DNA of 64,000 nt, taken from contig CANJWZ010000013.1 in NCBI GenBank assembly GCA_947478725.1, positions 1 through 64,000 on the forward strand. Reading direction: 5' to 3'. The notes below the pieces were generated by a model. That model ran no database searches. It had not been told where the DNA came from and saw only the letters and a list, made by a program, of their open reading frames with translations. A program made the translations under genes and the position numbers. The DNA comes from Comamonadaceae bacterium. GTDB lineage: Bacteria > Pseudomonadota > Gammaproteobacteria > Burkholderiales > Burkholderiaceae_C. Of this stretch, positions 1-9,337 are shown piece after piece (position 1 is the first letter of the stretch; each line of letters begins with the position of its first letter).

Positions 1-102
1 CCAAAACTGTCGCTCCACTCCTCGCCGAAGCGACGGCGCACCCGGCGAACGCATCGCTCCTCGCCCCGTCAATTTCTGCATCCATTCTGCGGGTCGTCCC
101 AT
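1..102 (-). mobile_element. IS30-family transposase, N-terminal part (cut by window edge)
   Basis: Reads leftward off the window edge from an ATG at 102 that has a strong GGAGG ribosome binding site 5 bases upstream. The 34 visible residues begin MGRPAEWMQKLTGRGAMRSP and run on to RRGVERQFW. This matches the start of a group of IS30-family transposases from memory; no search was run. The helix-turn-helix and DDE catalytic domains would lie outside the window, so integrity cannot be judged. Confidence 0.6.
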
Positions 103-150
103 AAACACCTCCTTGGTTAAGGTGTTGCGACGACCGGTTGAATACGCCCT
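103..150. mobile_element. Probable terminal end of the IS30-type element
   Basis: Non-coding stretch just upstream of the transposase start, containing GTGTTGCGACGACCGGTTGA followed by ATACGCC. I recognise this as the style of terminal inverted repeat found with this transposase group. The outer boundary near 150 is an estimate, because the partner inverted repeat and the target duplication are outside the window. Confidence 0.4.
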
Positions 151-222
151 GTGACTCTGAACGAGAAATCACAGCCCGACCAGCTTTTTGATGCGCAAAT
201 TGCTATGGAAAACGATGACTGA
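151..222 (+). pseudogene. Possible 3' remnant of a gene cut by the IS element
   Basis: Directly after the presumed IS end one frame stays open for about 23 codons and ends in QLFDAQIAMENDD then TGA. It has no start of its own and is too short to identify. It could be the tail of a gene interrupted by the insertion, or chance. Only low confidence is justified. Confidence 0.2.
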
Positions 223-249
223 GCGCCGCAGTGCGCAGGCGAGCCTTTA

Positions 250-320
250 ACGCTACTCCTGATTTGGTAGCTGCTTACCTTGATTTTTATTGGGCTAGAG
301 GCCGATTTAGCCCCTTTGAA
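250..320. repeat. Dispersed repeat family A (AT core), intergenic copy
   Basis: Holds GCTACTCCTGATTTGGTAGC and then CTGCTTACC, followed by GGGCTAGAGGCC and a short GCCCC/GGGGC inverted pair up to about 335. The core GCTACT-n-TAGCTGC recurs at many places in this window, both between and inside genes. It fills most of the gap between the IS end and the end of purC; I see no gene in the remainder. Confidence 0.6.
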
Positions 321-389
321 ACGGGGCGGTCCAAAACCGACCTGAAACGGCTTGGTGACGGCTTTTTTTAATCCAAGCTGGGACCAGGC

Positions 390-1295
390 TCAGGCCATCA
401 GCCGCGTCAAAGCTTCCTGATACTTCGCCGCCGTCTTGGCGATCACCTCATCCGGCAGGCGCGGGGCGGGTGGGGTTTTGTCCCAAGGTTTACCGTTGAT
501 GCGCACGGTTTCTAGCCAGTCGCGGACAAACTGTTTGTCGTAGCTGGGCGGGTTCAGGCCGGCGGCAAACGCCGCTTGGTAGCCTTCAATCGGCCAGTAG
601 CGGGACGAGTCGGGCGTCAGCACCTCGTCCATCAGGGTCAGCGTGCCGTCTTCGCTCAGGCCAAACTCGAACTTGGTGTCGGCAATGATGATGCCTTTGG
701 TCAGCGCAAAAGCGGCAGCGGTTTGGTAAATCTCTATGCTGATGCGTTTTATTTTTTCTGCCAAGTCAGCGCCCACTACCGCCACCACCTGCTCGTAGCT
801 GATGTTTTCGTCATGCTCGCCCTGCGCTGCCTTGGCTGCGGGGGTAAAGATCGGCTCGGGCAGCTGGCTGGCGTTTTGCAGGCCTGCTGGCAGCGCCACG
901 CTGCAAACGGATTGTGTGGCCTGGTATTCGGCCCAGCCGCTGCCGGCCAGGTAGCCGCGCACCACGGCCTCGACCGGAATCGGTTTGAGGCGCTTGACCA
1001 GCATGGAGCGCTGGGTCACTTGCGGTAGTTCGGCTGCCAGCACCGCGCTTTCGGGTGCGTCGCCTGTCAAATGGTTGGGGCAAATGTGGCCCAGCTTGGC
1101 AAACCAGAACAGCGCCATTTGCGTGAGCAGCGCGCCCTTGCCGGGAATGGGTTCGCCCAAAATCACGTCAAACGCGCTGATGCGGTCGCTGGCCACCATC
1201 AGCAGCCGGTCTTTGCCGACCGCGTAGTTGTCGCGGACTTTGCCTCGGGCCAGCAGGGGGAGGGAGGTGATGGAGGATGTGTGAACGGTGGTCAT
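390..1295 (-). CDS. purC: Phosphoribosylaminoimidazole-succinocarboxamide synthase
   Basis: SAICAR synthetase, the ATP-dependent joining of CAIR and aspartate in cytosolic purine synthesis. The 301 residues match the usual length of the longer bacterial form. Family features are the N-terminal [11 protein letters not shown] and [10 protein letters not shown] segments, the [15 protein letters not shown] segment, and IADTKFEFG further on. An upstream TTG at 1304 is possible, but the ATG at 1295 gives the usual MTTVHTSS start. The gene is followed downstream by a repeat and an IS end rather than by other pur genes. Confidence 0.95.
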   Translation of the reverse strand: MTTVHTSSITSLPLLARGKVRDNYAVGKDRLLMVASDRISAFDVILGEPIPGKGALLTQMALFWFAKLGHICPNHLTGDAPESAVLAAELPQVTQRSMLVKRLKPIPVEAVVRGYLAGSGWAEYQATQSVCSVALPAGLQNASQLPEPIFTPAAKAAQGEHDENISYEQVVAVVGADLAEKIKRISIEIYQTAAAFALTKGIIIADTKFEFGLSEDGTLTLMDEVLTPDSSRYWPIEGYQAAFAAGLNPPSYDKQFVRDWLETVRINGKPWDKTPPAPRLPDEVIAKTAAKYQEALTRLMA

Positions 1296-1300
1296 AAAAG

Positions 1301-1696
1301 TCAAAGTAGCTTTAAGCGCTTGTCAACCAGCGCCAACATTAAAAAATCGCGGTCAGCCTGTAGCAGCGGCACATCGGCTTCGATGGCACAGGCGGCTATC
1401 AGGCAGTCGTTGGGGCTGCGAATCGTGATACCTTGCCAGCGGCACCTGGCATAGAGCAACGATGCGCTACGGGCCAATTCAAACGGGTCGGGGCTTGCAT
1501 AAAGGGAAAGCTCATCAAGAGCTGTCTGCAATCGCATGAAATGTTGCGCGTTGCTTGCGCCTTGCAACACCTCGCGGTAAACCACTTCAGGGACCCACAC
1601 AGGACTGGCATTGTTGAATGCTCGCCTGAGCTCTAGATCAGCCCGCGAACCGGTAACACGCAAAAATTCAATCCAGGCTGACGTGTCAACGATCAC
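1301..1696 (-). CDS. vapC: PIN-domain ribonuclease toxin, VapC type
   Basis: 131-residue PIN-domain protein. It starts with the conserved [12 protein letters not shown] (first acidic metal ligand), has a central acidic residue, and has [20 protein letters not shown] with the C-terminal acidic cluster. PIN toxins cleave RNA, often initiator tRNA, when freed from their antitoxin. Translation starts at a GTG that overlaps the stop of the upstream antitoxin gene by 4 bases, so the pair is translationally coupled. It ends 5 bases before the purC start, so purC expression may be partly linked to it. Confidence 0.85.
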   Translation of the reverse strand: MIVDTSAWIEFLRVTGSRADLELRRAFNNASPVWVPEVVYREVLQGASNAQHFMRLQTALDELSLYASPDPFELARSASLLYARCRWQGITIRSPNDCLIAACAIEADVPLLQADRDFLMLALVDKRLKLL

Positions 1697-2049
1697 GTTG
1701 CAGCTCGCACAGAACTCCCGCGCTTTGACTTGGGCTGCACAGGGCTCGCAGGTTTTTTGCGATGCTCATCGAATTGCTTTTCATGCGCCAACCGGGCTTC
1801 TTCAAACGTATGCCAGCCCCGCCGCTCGAGCGCAGCCTGTGTCAGGCCATAAGGCCCCCTTGGGTCGTAGTCGGGGTCTATCAAGTTTTCAGCCTGCATG
1901 GCCAGAAGGCTTGAATAGTCCGGCTTGCGCACATACGCCCTGAGAGCCGCCTCAACCGCTGCCTTCTTGGTAGTCACCCGCGCCAGCGTCATGGCCTGGG
2001 CGATCAGCTCGTCGTCTAAAACAATGTTGGTTCGTGTGTTCATGGTCAT
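1693..2049 (-). CDS. vapB: Antitoxin, VapB type (ribbon-helix-helix)
   Basis: 118 residues. The N-terminal part TNIVLDDELIAQAMTLARVT then TKKAAVEAALRAYV is the ribbon-helix-helix DNA-binding module of VapB-like antitoxins. The C-terminal part is less typical and somewhat long, ending in a basic tail. It overlaps vapC by 4 bases and probably represses its own promoter. A second ATG lies two codons downstream (2043). The pair sits between purC and fbaA, which points to acquisition, though base composition is not obviously foreign. Confidence 0.8.
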   Translation of the reverse strand: MTMNTRTNIVLDDELIAQAMTLARVTTKKAAVEAALRAYVRKPDYSSLLAMQAENLIDPDYDPRGPYGLTQAALERRGWHTFEEARLAHEKQFDEHRKKPASPVQPKSKRGSSVRAAT

Positions 2050-2064
2050 ACACCTTAGATGTGT

Positions 2065-2075
2065 ATAACGATTAT
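2065..2075. promoter_or_regulatory. Candidate VapB operator palindrome
   Basis: ATAA-CGA-TTAT is a perfect inverted repeat 16 bases upstream of the vapB start, inside the AT-rich stretch that must hold the promoter. Autoregulatory antitoxins usually bind such sites. This is inferred from position and symmetry only. Confidence 0.35.
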
Positions 2076-2088
2076 GCCACCGAGCAAG

Positions 2089-2124
2089 CCCGCTTCAACC
2101 CCCGCTTCAACCCCCGCTTCAATC
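2089..2124. repeat. 12-bp tandem repeat, three units
   Basis: CCCGCTTCAACC occurs three times in a row, the last copy ending TC. It lies between the vapB promoter and the 3' end of fbaA. Function unknown; it may simply be slippage DNA. Confidence 0.7.
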
Positions 2125-2129
2125 GCAGC

Positions 2130-3194
2130 TCAATGCACCACTTGCGCCAGCTCACCCTTGGCGTATTTGCCCGCCACCACTTGCAGCGTCTCGCCTTTGA
2201 TCTTTGCGCCCTGGCCTTCGCAGCCAAATTGCAGATAACGCTCTTTGCAAATCGCTTTGGCGGCGGCGGTGGCGGGCTTGAGCCATTCGCGGGCGTCAAA
2301 TTTGGATGGGTTTTCATGCAAAAACTTGCGCACGGCGGCGGTCATGGCCAGGCGAATGTCGGTGTCGATATTGATTTTGCGCACGCCAAACTTGATGGCT
2401 TTTTGAATCTCTTCGACGGGCACGCCGTAGGTTTCTTTCATGTCGCCGCCGTATTCACGGATGATGGCCAGCAGGTCTTGCGGCACGCTGGACGAGCCGT
2501 GCATGACCAGATGCGTGTTGGGGATGCGGCGGTTGATTTCTTGAATGCGGCCAATCGCCAGAATGTCGCCGGTGGGCTTGCGGGTGAACTTGTAGGCGCC
2601 GTGGCTGGTGCCGATGGCAATGGCCAGCGCGTCAATTTGGGTGCGCTTGACGAAGTCTGCCGCTTGCTCGGGGTCGGTCAGCAGCTGATCCATGGTCATG
2701 GTGGCGTCGGTGCCGTGGCCGTCTTCCTTGTCGCCCTTCATGGTCTCCAGGCTGCCCAGGCAACCCAGCTCGCCTTCAACCGTGATGCCCTTGATGTGGG
2801 CCATGTCCACCACCTTGCGGGTCACGTCCACGTTGTAGTCGTAGTCCGCAATGGTTTTGCCGTCGGCCATCAAACTGCCGTCCATCATCACCGAGCTGAA
2901 GCCCAGGTTGATCGCGCCCTGGCACACATCAGGGCTTTGGCCGTGGTCTTGGTGCATGACCAGCGGAATGTGCGGGTAGGCTTCAATCGCGGCGGCGATC
3001 AGGTGCTTGATGAACGACTCGCCAGCGTACTTGCGGGCGCCTGCGCTGGCTTGCAAAATCACTGGCGCACCGACCTCGTCGGCGGCTTGCATCACGGCTT
3101 GCACCTGCTCCAGGTTGTTGACGTTGAAAGCTGGAATGCCATAGGTGTTGACTGCCGCATGGTCCAGCAGCTCGCGCATTGATACGAGTGCCAT
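2130..3194 (-). CDS. fbaA: Class II fructose-bisphosphate aldolase
   Basis: Zinc-dependent aldolase interconverting fructose 1,6-bisphosphate with dihydroxyacetone phosphate and glyceraldehyde 3-phosphate. 354 residues from the ATG at 3194 (AGGA upstream) give the usual [20 protein letters not shown] start. Metal-binding features include [15 protein letters not shown] and the later [12 protein letters not shown]. The sequence resembles the cbb-type aldolases found in betaproteobacteria. It lies just upstream of pyk and pgk on the same strand, forming a small glycolysis block. Confidence 0.95.
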   Translation of the reverse strand: MALVSMRELLDHAAVNTYGIPAFNVNNLEQVQAVMQAADEVGAPVILQASAGARKYAGESFIKHLIAAAIEAYPHIPLVMHQDHGQSPDVCQGAINLGFSSVMMDGSLMADGKTIADYDYNVDVTRKVVDMAHIKGITVEGELGCLGSLETMKGDKEDGHGTDATMTMDQLLTDPEQAADFVKRTQIDALAIAIGTSHGAYKFTRKPTGDILAIGRIQEINRRIPNTHLVMHGSSSVPQDLLAIIREYGGDMKETYGVPVEEIQKAIKFGVRKINIDTDIRLAMTAAVRKFLHENPSKFDAREWLKPATAAAKAICKERYLQFGCEGQGAKIKGETLQVVAGKYAKGELAQVVH

Positions 3195-3291
3195 GATGAA
3201 ATCCTGAAAATGTTGGGTTTGGAAAGACTTGGCAACGATGCTGGGCCTGCTAACTGCCCCGTCACTCAAGTGATGACTCAAGCCATAGATT

Positions 3292-3480
3292 CTACCGTTT
3301 AGCCTGATTTGCCTGAACAAAAGCCGTCACCCGCTCCAGCACGGGCGCGCGGCTTCTGAGCACTGAGGCCAGGACGGCCACGATCGTGACGTGGTTGACG
3401 GTGTCGTACAGCTCTGACTCGACGCGCACACCGCTGCCTGTCAGGCGCTGTGCCATGCCCACCGTGCTGCGCTGGGCAGA
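3292..3480 (-). pseudogene. C-terminal remnant of an alpha/beta-hydrolase (esterase type)
   Basis: Between fbaA and pyk one minus-strand frame reads MAQRLTGSGVRVESELYDTV, NHVTIVAVLASVLRSRAPVL, then [14 protein letters not shown] and a stop. This is the normal tail of carboxylesterase-like alpha/beta hydrolases, with the catalytic histidine in YDTVNH and the [10 protein letters not shown] end. An in-frame stop lies a short way upstream and nothing upstream matches the rest of the enzyme. I read it as a decayed fragment of about 60 residues. Confidence 0.6.
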
Positions 3481-3718
3481 TACACATCGTGCCCATCTAT
3501 TCCTCGCTTGGATTCAGTTAACGGCGGAACACCCTGTCAGACAAAACAAGCAGCCTGCGCTTAGAAATTCAGGTTTTCGGGATGAAGTGCAAGGCGCACG
3601 GAGCACAGCACACCGGAATGCACTTGTGTGCATGAGGATTGCGAGCACCGCCGAATGCCATGTGTTCGCTGACGCTCCGTGCCGCAATTCGCCCGAAAAA
3701 TGAATTTATAAGCGCAGG
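3481..3718. other. Gap without a supported gene
   Basis: No convincing coding sequence. It contains a short perfect hairpin at 3618-3633 (ATGCAC-TTGT-GTGCAT). Open frames here are short or extensions of frames antisense to pyk. Confidence 0.4.
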
Positions 3719-5152
3719 CTACGCCACCCGGCAAATTTTTAGCATATTCGTCCCGCCCGGCGCGCCCATTGGCTCGCCGCAGGTGATGGCATACACGTCG
3801 CCACTTTGCACAATTTTGCGGTCCAGCAAGTGACGCTCGGCCTGGTTCAGTGCGGTGTCGCGGTCGGCGCTGGTGTCCATCAGCAGCGGCCGCACATTGC
3901 GGAACAGCGTCATCTTGCGCTGGGTGCTGACGCGCGGCGTGAGGGCATAAATCGGCACGCGTATGTCGTGGCGGCTCATCCACAGCGCGGTCGAGCCGCT
4001 GTCGGTCATGGCCACAATCGCCTTGGCCCCTAAGTGGCTGGCGGTGAACAGCGCACCCATGGCAATCGACTGGTCAATGCGGGCAAATTGCTTGCCGGTG
4101 AAGTCAGCGTCAATTTCTTTGTACTCGGCTTTTTCAGCCTCCAGGCAAATGTTGGCCATCTCGACAATCGTTTCCAGCGGGAATTTGCCAGCAGCAGTCT
4201 CTGCGCTCAGCATCACCGCGTCGGTGCCGTCCAGCACGGCGTTGGCCACGTCGCTAACTTCAGCACGCGTGGGCACCGGGTTCAAGATCATGCTTTCCAT
4301 CATTTGCGTGGCGGTGATCACCACCTTGTCTTGGGCGCGCGCCATTTTGATCATGCGCTTTTGCAGGGCTGGCACGGCCGCATTGCCGACCTCCACCGCC
4401 AGGTCGCCCCGCGCCACCATGATGCCGTCGCTGACACGAAGAATTTCGGCCAGGTTCGGAATCGCCTCGGCCCGCTCAATTTTGGCAATCAATCCAGGCT
4501 TGTGTTTGTACTGAGCGGCGGCCACGTTGCAGAGCTGGCGCGCCATTTCCATGTCAGTGGCGTTCTTTGGAAAGCTCACCGCCACGTAGTCGGCCTGAAA
4601 GCTCATCGCGGTTTTGATGTCTTCCATGTCCTTGGCCGTCAGCGCAGGGGCGGTCAGGCCGCCACCTTGCTTGTTGATGCCCTTGTTGTTTGACAGCTCG
4701 CCGCCAAGCTTGACGGTCGTGTGCACCGCCTCGCCGATCACACGGTCGACTATGAGCACAATCAGCCCGTCGTTCAGCAGCAGCACATCGCCGGCTTTGA
4801 CATCGCGCGGCAACTCCTTGTAGTCCAGCCCCACGCCCTTGATGTCGCCGAGCTCGTCACGCGACGCGTCGAGCACAAACTTCTCGCCTGGCACCAGTTG
4901 GACCTTGCCATCGGCAAACTTGCCAACCCGGATCTTCGGGCCTTGCAGGTCGGCCATGATGGCCACTTCGCGCCCTGCCTTGACAGCGGCCTCACGCACC
5001 AGAGCCGCCAGATGGATGTGGTCCTGCGCCTTGCCGTGGCTGAAGTTCAGCCGCACCACATTGACACCCGCAGTGATCATGGCCTCCAGCATGGCGGGCG
5101 TGTTGGACGCAGGGCCCAAAGTGGCAACGATTTTGGTGGCGCGACGTGGCAT
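3719..5152 (-). CDS. pyk: Pyruvate kinase
   Basis: Transfers phosphate from phosphoenolpyruvate to ADP, the last step of glycolysis. 477 residues from the ATG at 5152, chosen over 5164 because GGAG lies 6 bases upstream of it. Family motifs are TKIVATLGPAS at the N-terminus, NFSHG, IMADLQGPKIR, the KIERAEAIPNL segment with its catalytic lysine, MVARGDLAVE, and the ATQMMESM segment. The C-terminal domain ends with GEPMGAPGGTNMLKI. Full length. Confidence 0.95.
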   Translation of the reverse strand: MPRRATKIVATLGPASNTPAMLEAMITAGVNVVRLNFSHGKAQDHIHLAALVREAAVKAGREVAIMADLQGPKIRVGKFADGKVQLVPGEKFVLDASRDELGDIKGVGLDYKELPRDVKAGDVLLLNDGLIVLIVDRVIGEAVHTTVKLGGELSNNKGINKQGGGLTAPALTAKDMEDIKTAMSFQADYVAVSFPKNATDMEMARQLCNVAAAQYKHKPGLIAKIERAEAIPNLAEILRVSDGIMVARGDLAVEVGNAAVPALQKRMIKMARAQDKVVITATQMMESMILNPVPTRAEVSDVANAVLDGTDAVMLSAETAAGKFPLETIVEMANICLEAEKAEYKEIDADFTGKQFARIDQSIAMGALFTASHLGAKAIVAMTDSGSTALWMSRHDIRVPIYALTPRVSTQRKMTLFRNVRPLLMDTSADRDTALNQAERHLLDRKIVQSGDVYAITCGEPMGAPGGTNMLKICRVA

Positions 5153-5212
5153 GCTTGACTCCATGTGATTTAGTGTCTTATTCTCACATGGTTACGGGGC
5201 TGTGGTCACCAG

Positions 5213-5241
5213 CCGCTCCCGAAACATGAGCGCCCGAATTT
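5213..5241. repeat. Dispersed repeat family A, fragment between pyk and pgk
   Basis: GCTCCCGAAACATGAGCGCC matches GCTCCTGAAATATGAGCG in the repeat-derived segment of fmt near 7781. It ends at the pgk stop codon, suggesting insertion directly behind the gene. Confidence 0.4.
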
Positions 5242-6433
5242 AGCCTGCCGCCCGCTTTTGCAAAATCTCAAACGCTGGCAGGGTCTTGCCTTCGAGCACT
5301 TCCAGAAAGGCGCCACCGCCAGTCGAGATGTAGTCAACCTGCTTTTCAATGCCGTACTTGGCAATCGCAGCCACCGTGTCGCCGCCGCCAGCGATGGAAA
5401 ATGCACTGCTTGCAGCAATCGCTTTGGCAATGCCTTCGGTACCGCGCGAGAAGGCTTCAAATTCAAACACGCCGACCGGGCCGTTCCAGACGATGGTGCC
5501 TGCGGCCATCAGCTGCGCCACCAAAATGGCGGTGGTTTTGGGGCCGATGTCGAGGATCAAGTCGTCGTCTGCCACCTCACTGGCAGCTTTGATGATGGCC
5601 GGCGCATCTGCCGCAAAAGCTTTGGCGGTGACGACATCCACCGGAATGGGCACCGCCGCTCCGCGCGCTTTCATCGCCTCCATCACGGCGACCGCTTCGG
5701 GCAGCAAATCTTTTTCAGCAAGACTTTTGCCGATGCTTAGGCCAGCAGCCAGCATGAAGGTGTTGGCAATGCCGCCGCCCACGATCAACTGGTCGACATT
5801 GGCGGCGAGCGCCTTCAAAATCGTCAGCTTGGTGGACACCTTGCTGCCCGCCACAATCGCCACCAGCGGGCGGCGCGGGCGGGTTAAAGCTGTTGATATG
5901 GCGTCCATCTCAGCGGCGAGCAGCGGCCCGGCGCAGGCAATCTTGGCGTACTGGGCAATGCCGTAGGTCGATGCCTCAGCGCGATGTGCGGTGCCAAAAG
6001 CGTCGTGCACAAACACATCGCACAGCGCCGCCATTTTGAGGGCCAGCGCTTCGTTGTTTTTCTTCTCACCGACGTTGAGGCGGCAGTTCTCCAGCATCAC
6101 CAGCCCGCCCGGCTGAACCGCCACGCCATCGACCCAGTTGGCGAGCAGCGGCACATCGCGGCCCATCAACTCGCCCAGGCGTTTGGCCACGGGCGCTAGT
6201 GAATCAGCGGGTTTGAATTGCCCTTCGCTTGGACGACCCAGGTGCGAGGTAACCATGACGGCAGCGCCTGAATCAAGCGCGAGTTGAAGGCAGGCCATAG
6301 ACGCGCGGATTCGCGTGTCTTCGGTGATCTGGCCGCTGGCGTCTTGGGGCACATTGAGGTCAGCACGGATGAAAACACGCTGGTCCTTGATTTGGCCCTG
6401 CGCACACAAGTCTGTAAAGCGAATGAAGTTCAT
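5240..6433 (-). CDS. pgk: Phosphoglycerate kinase
   Basis: Makes ATP from 1,3-bisphosphoglycerate. 397 residues from the ATG at 6433; the longer open frame upstream is not supported. Motifs: [12 protein letters not shown] near the N-terminus, [13 protein letters not shown], and the C-terminal nucleotide-binding segments WNGPVGVFE and STGGGAFLE. Lies 85 bases downstream of azlD on the same strand and just upstream of pyk. Confidence 0.96.
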   Translation of the reverse strand: MNFIRFTDLCAQGQIKDQRVFIRADLNVPQDASGQITEDTRIRASMACLQLALDSGAAVMVTSHLGRPSEGQFKPADSLAPVAKRLGELMGRDVPLLANWVDGVAVQPGGLVMLENCRLNVGEKKNNEALALKMAALCDVFVHDAFGTAHRAEASTYGIAQYAKIACAGPLLAAEMDAISTALTRPRRPLVAIVAGSKVSTKLTILKALAANVDQLIVGGGIANTFMLAAGLSIGKSLAEKDLLPEAVAVMEAMKARGAAVPIPVDVVTAKAFAADAPAIIKAASEVADDDLILDIGPKTTAILVAQLMAAGTIVWNGPVGVFEFEAFSRGTEGIAKAIAASSAFSIAGGGDTVAAIAKYGIEKQVDYISTGGGAFLEVLEGKTLPAFEILQKRAAG

Positions 6434-6518
6434 GGATAAATGGTAGGTGATGTCACACAGCTGAGAACCGCAAATTGTAAGCAGAGGGTTTATCAAGCAG
6501 GGGCCGCGGGGGTCACAT

Positions 6519-6863
6519 TCACCAGCCGAGACCAATGTGCAAAGGCAAGTAAACAGTCATACCCGCCACGATCGTGCCAAACATGCCGCGCCGCCAGTAA
6601 AACCAGGCCAGCCCCACCGCGACGGCATACAGACGAGCATCTTTGTAGGTGCTGATGAACTGCCCCTGGGTCATGACCATCTCGGGCACGATCACGGCGG
6701 CCAATGCGGCGATGGGGGCGTAATACAGGCCCCGCTCGGCCCACGCAGGCAGCGTCCATGTCTTGCTGGAGATAAAGAAAAAACCACGGGTGAGCACTGT
6801 CACCAGCGCCATGCAGACGATGGTGGTGACGGTCCACCAGTCGGTGGTGGCCAGCGGGTTCAT
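6519..6863 (-). CDS. azlD: AzlD-family membrane protein
   Basis: 114 residues with about four hydrophobic helices, of the AzlD family, the small partner of AzlC in branched-chain amino acid export. TRGFFFI and [18 protein letters not shown] are family-like. It starts inside the end of azlC with a 4-base ATGA overlap, so the two are translated together. Confidence 0.85.
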   Translation of the reverse strand: MNPLATTDWWTVTTIVCMALVTVLTRGFFFISSKTWTLPAWAERGLYYAPIAALAAVIVPEMVMTQGQFISTYKDARLYAVAVGLAWFYWRRGMFGTIVAGMTVYLPLHIGLGW

Positions 6864-7591
6864 GGCACGACACCTGCCGGCGCTTGCGGATTTTTGGGTT
6901 TTTCAAGCAGCAGACAAATGGCCACCGCCGCCGCGATGGCCACCAAAATATTGAGCTTGAGCGGCAAGGCGAACACGGCAACCGCCGCCGCGCCCGCCAC
7001 ACCGGCAGACACCGCCCGCAGCCGGTCGGTGATGAGCGAACACAGCACACCCAGCAGCGCCAACAGGCCGGCAAAACTCAAACCCCAGGCCGGCGGAATC
7101 GCATTGGCCAGCACAATGCCCAGCAGGCCGGGAATCGTCCAGCTGAGCCAGTTGACCGCGCTGTTGCCCGCCCAATACGCGTCTTGCGCCTGACGCACCG
7201 CAGCGTCTGATGACGGTTGCGGATAACGCCGGGTGAACAGCACATAGCTCAAATCAGCCGTCAAGTAGCCGCTGAGCATGCGCCGCCACAGCGGCAGGTG
7301 CATGACGTAAGGCCGCAGGTGCGCGCTGAACACCACAAAGCGCAGATTGACGCAAAACGCAGTGGCCAGAATCACCCACATGGGTGCGCCAGCCGCTATC
7401 AAGGGAAGGGCGGCCAACTGCGAGCTGCCGGCAAAAACCGTCAGTCCCATCAGCAGCGCTTCGGGCAAACTCAGGCCCGACTTGACCATCGCCACACCGG
7501 TCATCAGCCCCCAAGAGGCAATGCCTGGCGCCACCGATGACATGTCGCGCACACCGCGCCGAAACTCGGGATGTTGAAAAACTGTCGTCAT
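6860..7591 (-). CDS. azlC: AzlC-family branched-chain amino acid exporter subunit
   Basis: 243-residue polytopic membrane protein of the AzlC/YgaZ family, thought to export branched-chain amino acids together with AzlD. The sequence carries the family pattern [31 protein letters not shown] and an R-x-YP segment in the middle. It overlaps fmt upstream and azlD downstream by 4 bases each. The def-fmt-azlC-azlD order suggests one transcript. Confidence 0.88.
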   Translation of the reverse strand: MTTVFQHPEFRRGVRDMSSVAPGIASWGLMTGVAMVKSGLSLPEALLMGLTVFAGSSQLAALPLIAAGAPMWVILATAFCVNLRFVVFSAHLRPYVMHLPLWRRMLSGYLTADLSYVLFTRRYPQPSSDAAVRQAQDAYWAGNSAVNWLSWTIPGLLGIVLANAIPPAWGLSFAGLLALLGVLCSLITDRLRAVSAGVAGAAAVAVFALPLKLNILVAIAAAVAICLLLEKPKNPQAPAGVVP

Positions 7592-8670
7592 GCTGGCAGG
7601 TTGCCGAACAGCATGCCGGGCTGCACGTCAAAGCCACGCAAAAAATCAGCCACAGCCAATGACTTGCCACCGGCTTTTTGCAGACGCGTGATGCGCAGCA
7701 GCCCGTCGCCAGTGACCACGTCAATGCCGTCGTCTTGGACGTCAAATACGGCCCCAGCCTCAGTTATATCTGCACCAGTAGCTCCTGAAATATGAGCGTC
7801 TTGCAGCTTGATGACCTCACCATTCAACACGCTGCTGGCACCCGGAAAGGGGTTGAAGGCGCGGATGCGGCGTTCAATCACTGCGGCGCTTTGGGTCCAG
7901 TCAATCGACGCTTCGTGCTTTTCAATCTTGTGGGCGTAGGTGACCCCTTCAGCCGGTTGCTTGACTGGCCTGAAGCCGCCACAGGCTGCGAGCTCAAGGG
8001 CTTCAACCACCAGACGCCCGCCGAGTGCGGCCAGTTTGTCATGCAGGGTTGGGGTGGTGTCGTGCGGTGCAATGTTTTGTGCTTCGACCAGCAGCATGGC
8101 GCCCGTGTCCAGCCCGGCGTCCATCTGCATGATGGTGATGCCTGTCATGGCATCGCCCGCCTCAATGGCACGGTGAATCGGCGCTGCTCCGCGCCAGCGG
8201 GGCAACAGCGATGCGTGAATATTAAGACAACCCAGTTTCTTGGCCCCCACGCTTTTGGCTTCGCCGCTCTTCGAGAAGGCTTCGTCTAATACGCTGCCCC
8301 CCGAGGGGGCTAATGTTCCTAGGGGCGGCCCGTCGGAAAATTCCGGGCACATCGTGTCCAGCACCCACTGCGGCAATATCAGCCCGTAGGCCGCCACCAC
8401 CATCACGTCGGCTTGGGCAGCGTCAATCGCACTTTTGGCGGCCTGCGCGTCGTCCGGGTACTTGCCGTCCAGGCGCAAGCTTCGCGGCTGGGCAAGCGTG
8501 ATGTTTCGCTCTTGGGCCCACTGCTTGACGGGAGAAGCTTGCAGTTTCAAGCCGCGCCCGGCGGGCCGGTCGGGCTGGGTCAGCACCAGGGCGATGTCAA
8601 AACCAGCGGCGTGCAGTTTTTCGAGGGCCACACGGGCAAACTCTGGGGTTCCCGCGAAAATAACACGCAT
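7588..8670 (-). CDS. fmt: Methionyl-tRNA formyltransferase carrying an in-frame repeat insertion
   Basis: Formylates initiator Met-tRNA with 10-formyl-THF. 360 residues from the ATG at 8670, longer than the usual 310-320. It opens with [20 protein letters not shown] and has GLILP, the catalytic region [16 protein letters not shown] (Asn150, His152) and GLDTGAML. The extra length sits mainly at residues 107-144, directly before the catalytic strand: [19 protein letters not shown] and following, encoded by a family B repeat. A second low-GC patch near 7761-7800 ([16 protein letters not shown]) resembles repeat family A. The frame is intact and the gene is normally important for growth, so the loop is presumably tolerated. 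Confidence 0.93.
   Translation of the reverse strand: MRVIFAGTPEFARVALEKLHAAGFDIALVLTQPDRPAGRGLKLQASPVKQWAQERNITLAQPRSLRLDGKYPDDAQAAKSAIDAAQADVMVVAAYGLILPQWVLDTMCPEFSDGPPLGTLAPSGGSVLDEAFSKSGEAKSVGAKKLGCLNIHASLLPRWRGAAPIHRAIEAGDAMTGITIMQMDAGLDTGAMLLVEAQNIAPHDTTPTLHDKLAALGGRLVVEALELAACGGFRPVKQPAEGVTYAHKIEKHEASIDWTQSAAVIERRIRAFNPFPGASSVLNGEVIKLQDAHISGATGADITEAGAVFDVQDDGIDVVTGDGLLRITRLQKAGGKSLAVADFLRGFDVQPGMLFGNLPA
7761..7800. repeat. Dispersed repeat family A, inside fmt
   Basis: Plus strand reads TGCACCAGTAGCTCCTGAAA then TATGAGCG. On the coding strand it is GGA GCT ACT GGT GCA GAT ATA ACT, the same GCT-ACT frame as the copies in gatA and glcE. AT-rich against the gene around it. Confidence 0.45.
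8240..8350. repeat. Dispersed repeat family B (GC-rich), inside fmt
   Basis: Contains GCCCCCACGCTTTT, then CGCTGCCCCCCGAGGGGGCT, then GGGGCGGCCCG. The same blocks in the same order occur on the opposite strand at 50276-50352 inside the amidohydrolase gene. Edges are approximate. Confidence 0.75.
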
Positions 8671-8680
8671 CAATCGCCCA

Positions 8681-9184
8681 TCAATCGGATTTAAGCTGCT
8701 TGATCATCTTGGTCTTGATGCGGTTGCGCTTGAGCGGCGACAAATACTCGACAAACACCTTGCCGATCAAATGGTCCATCTCATGCTGGATACACACCGA
8801 CAACAGGCCATCGGCCTCGTGGGTGTGGGTTTTGCCGTCCAGGCCAAGCGCCTCTACTTTGACAGCCAGCGCGCGCTCCACCCCGTCGTAAATACCGGGC
8901 ACCGACAGGCAGCCTTCTTCATTGATCTTTTTCTCGTCGCTGGCCCAGGTGATGGTGGGGTTGATGAGCACCAGCGGCTTGTCACGCTCTTCGCTGACGT
9001 CGATCACGATCACACGTTCATGCACGTTGACTTGCGTGGCAGCCAAGCCGATGCCTTCGGCGGCGTACATGGTTTCGAGCATGTCGTCGATCAGCGTTTG
9101 CAGGCGTTTGTCGACCACGGCAACGGGTTTGGCCACCGTGTGCAGGCGGGGGTCGGGGTAACGTAGGATTGTCAGTTGTGTCAT
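8681..9184 (-). CDS. def: Peptide deformylase
   Basis: Metal hydrolase removing the formyl group from new proteins, the functional partner of Fmt. 167 residues from the ATG at 9184 ([20 protein letters not shown]). All three active-site motifs are present: [17 protein letters not shown] with the metal-binding cysteine, and QHEMDHLIG with the two histidines and catalytic glutamate. Lies 10 bases upstream of fmt on the same strand. Confidence 0.96.
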   Translation of the reverse strand: MTQLTILRYPDPRLHTVAKPVAVVDKRLQTLIDDMLETMYAAEGIGLAATQVNVHERVIVIDVSEERDKPLVLINPTITWASDEKKINEEGCLSVPGIYDGVERALAVKVEALGLDGKTHTHEADGLLSVCIQHEMDHLIGKVFVEYLSPLKRNRIKTKMIKQLKSD

Positions 9185-9337
9185 GAGAAGCAAATCAGTT
9201 ATCGCTATTTTCGCAAATTTTCAGTTCTTTTCAGCATGCAAGGCCTTCGGTCGCTGCATTTTCGTTGCTTGATCAAGGGCGTAAATACAAAATCTATGGT
9301 ACTTTCTCAGGCCCCAGTCTCCTCAAGAGCTTTCAAG

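Noticed and set aside
2034-3182. 382-codon plus-strand open frame opposite fbaA
   Set aside because: It is the mirror of a highly conserved aldolase gene; the product is rich in His, Gly and Val with no family pattern, and there is no ribosome site.
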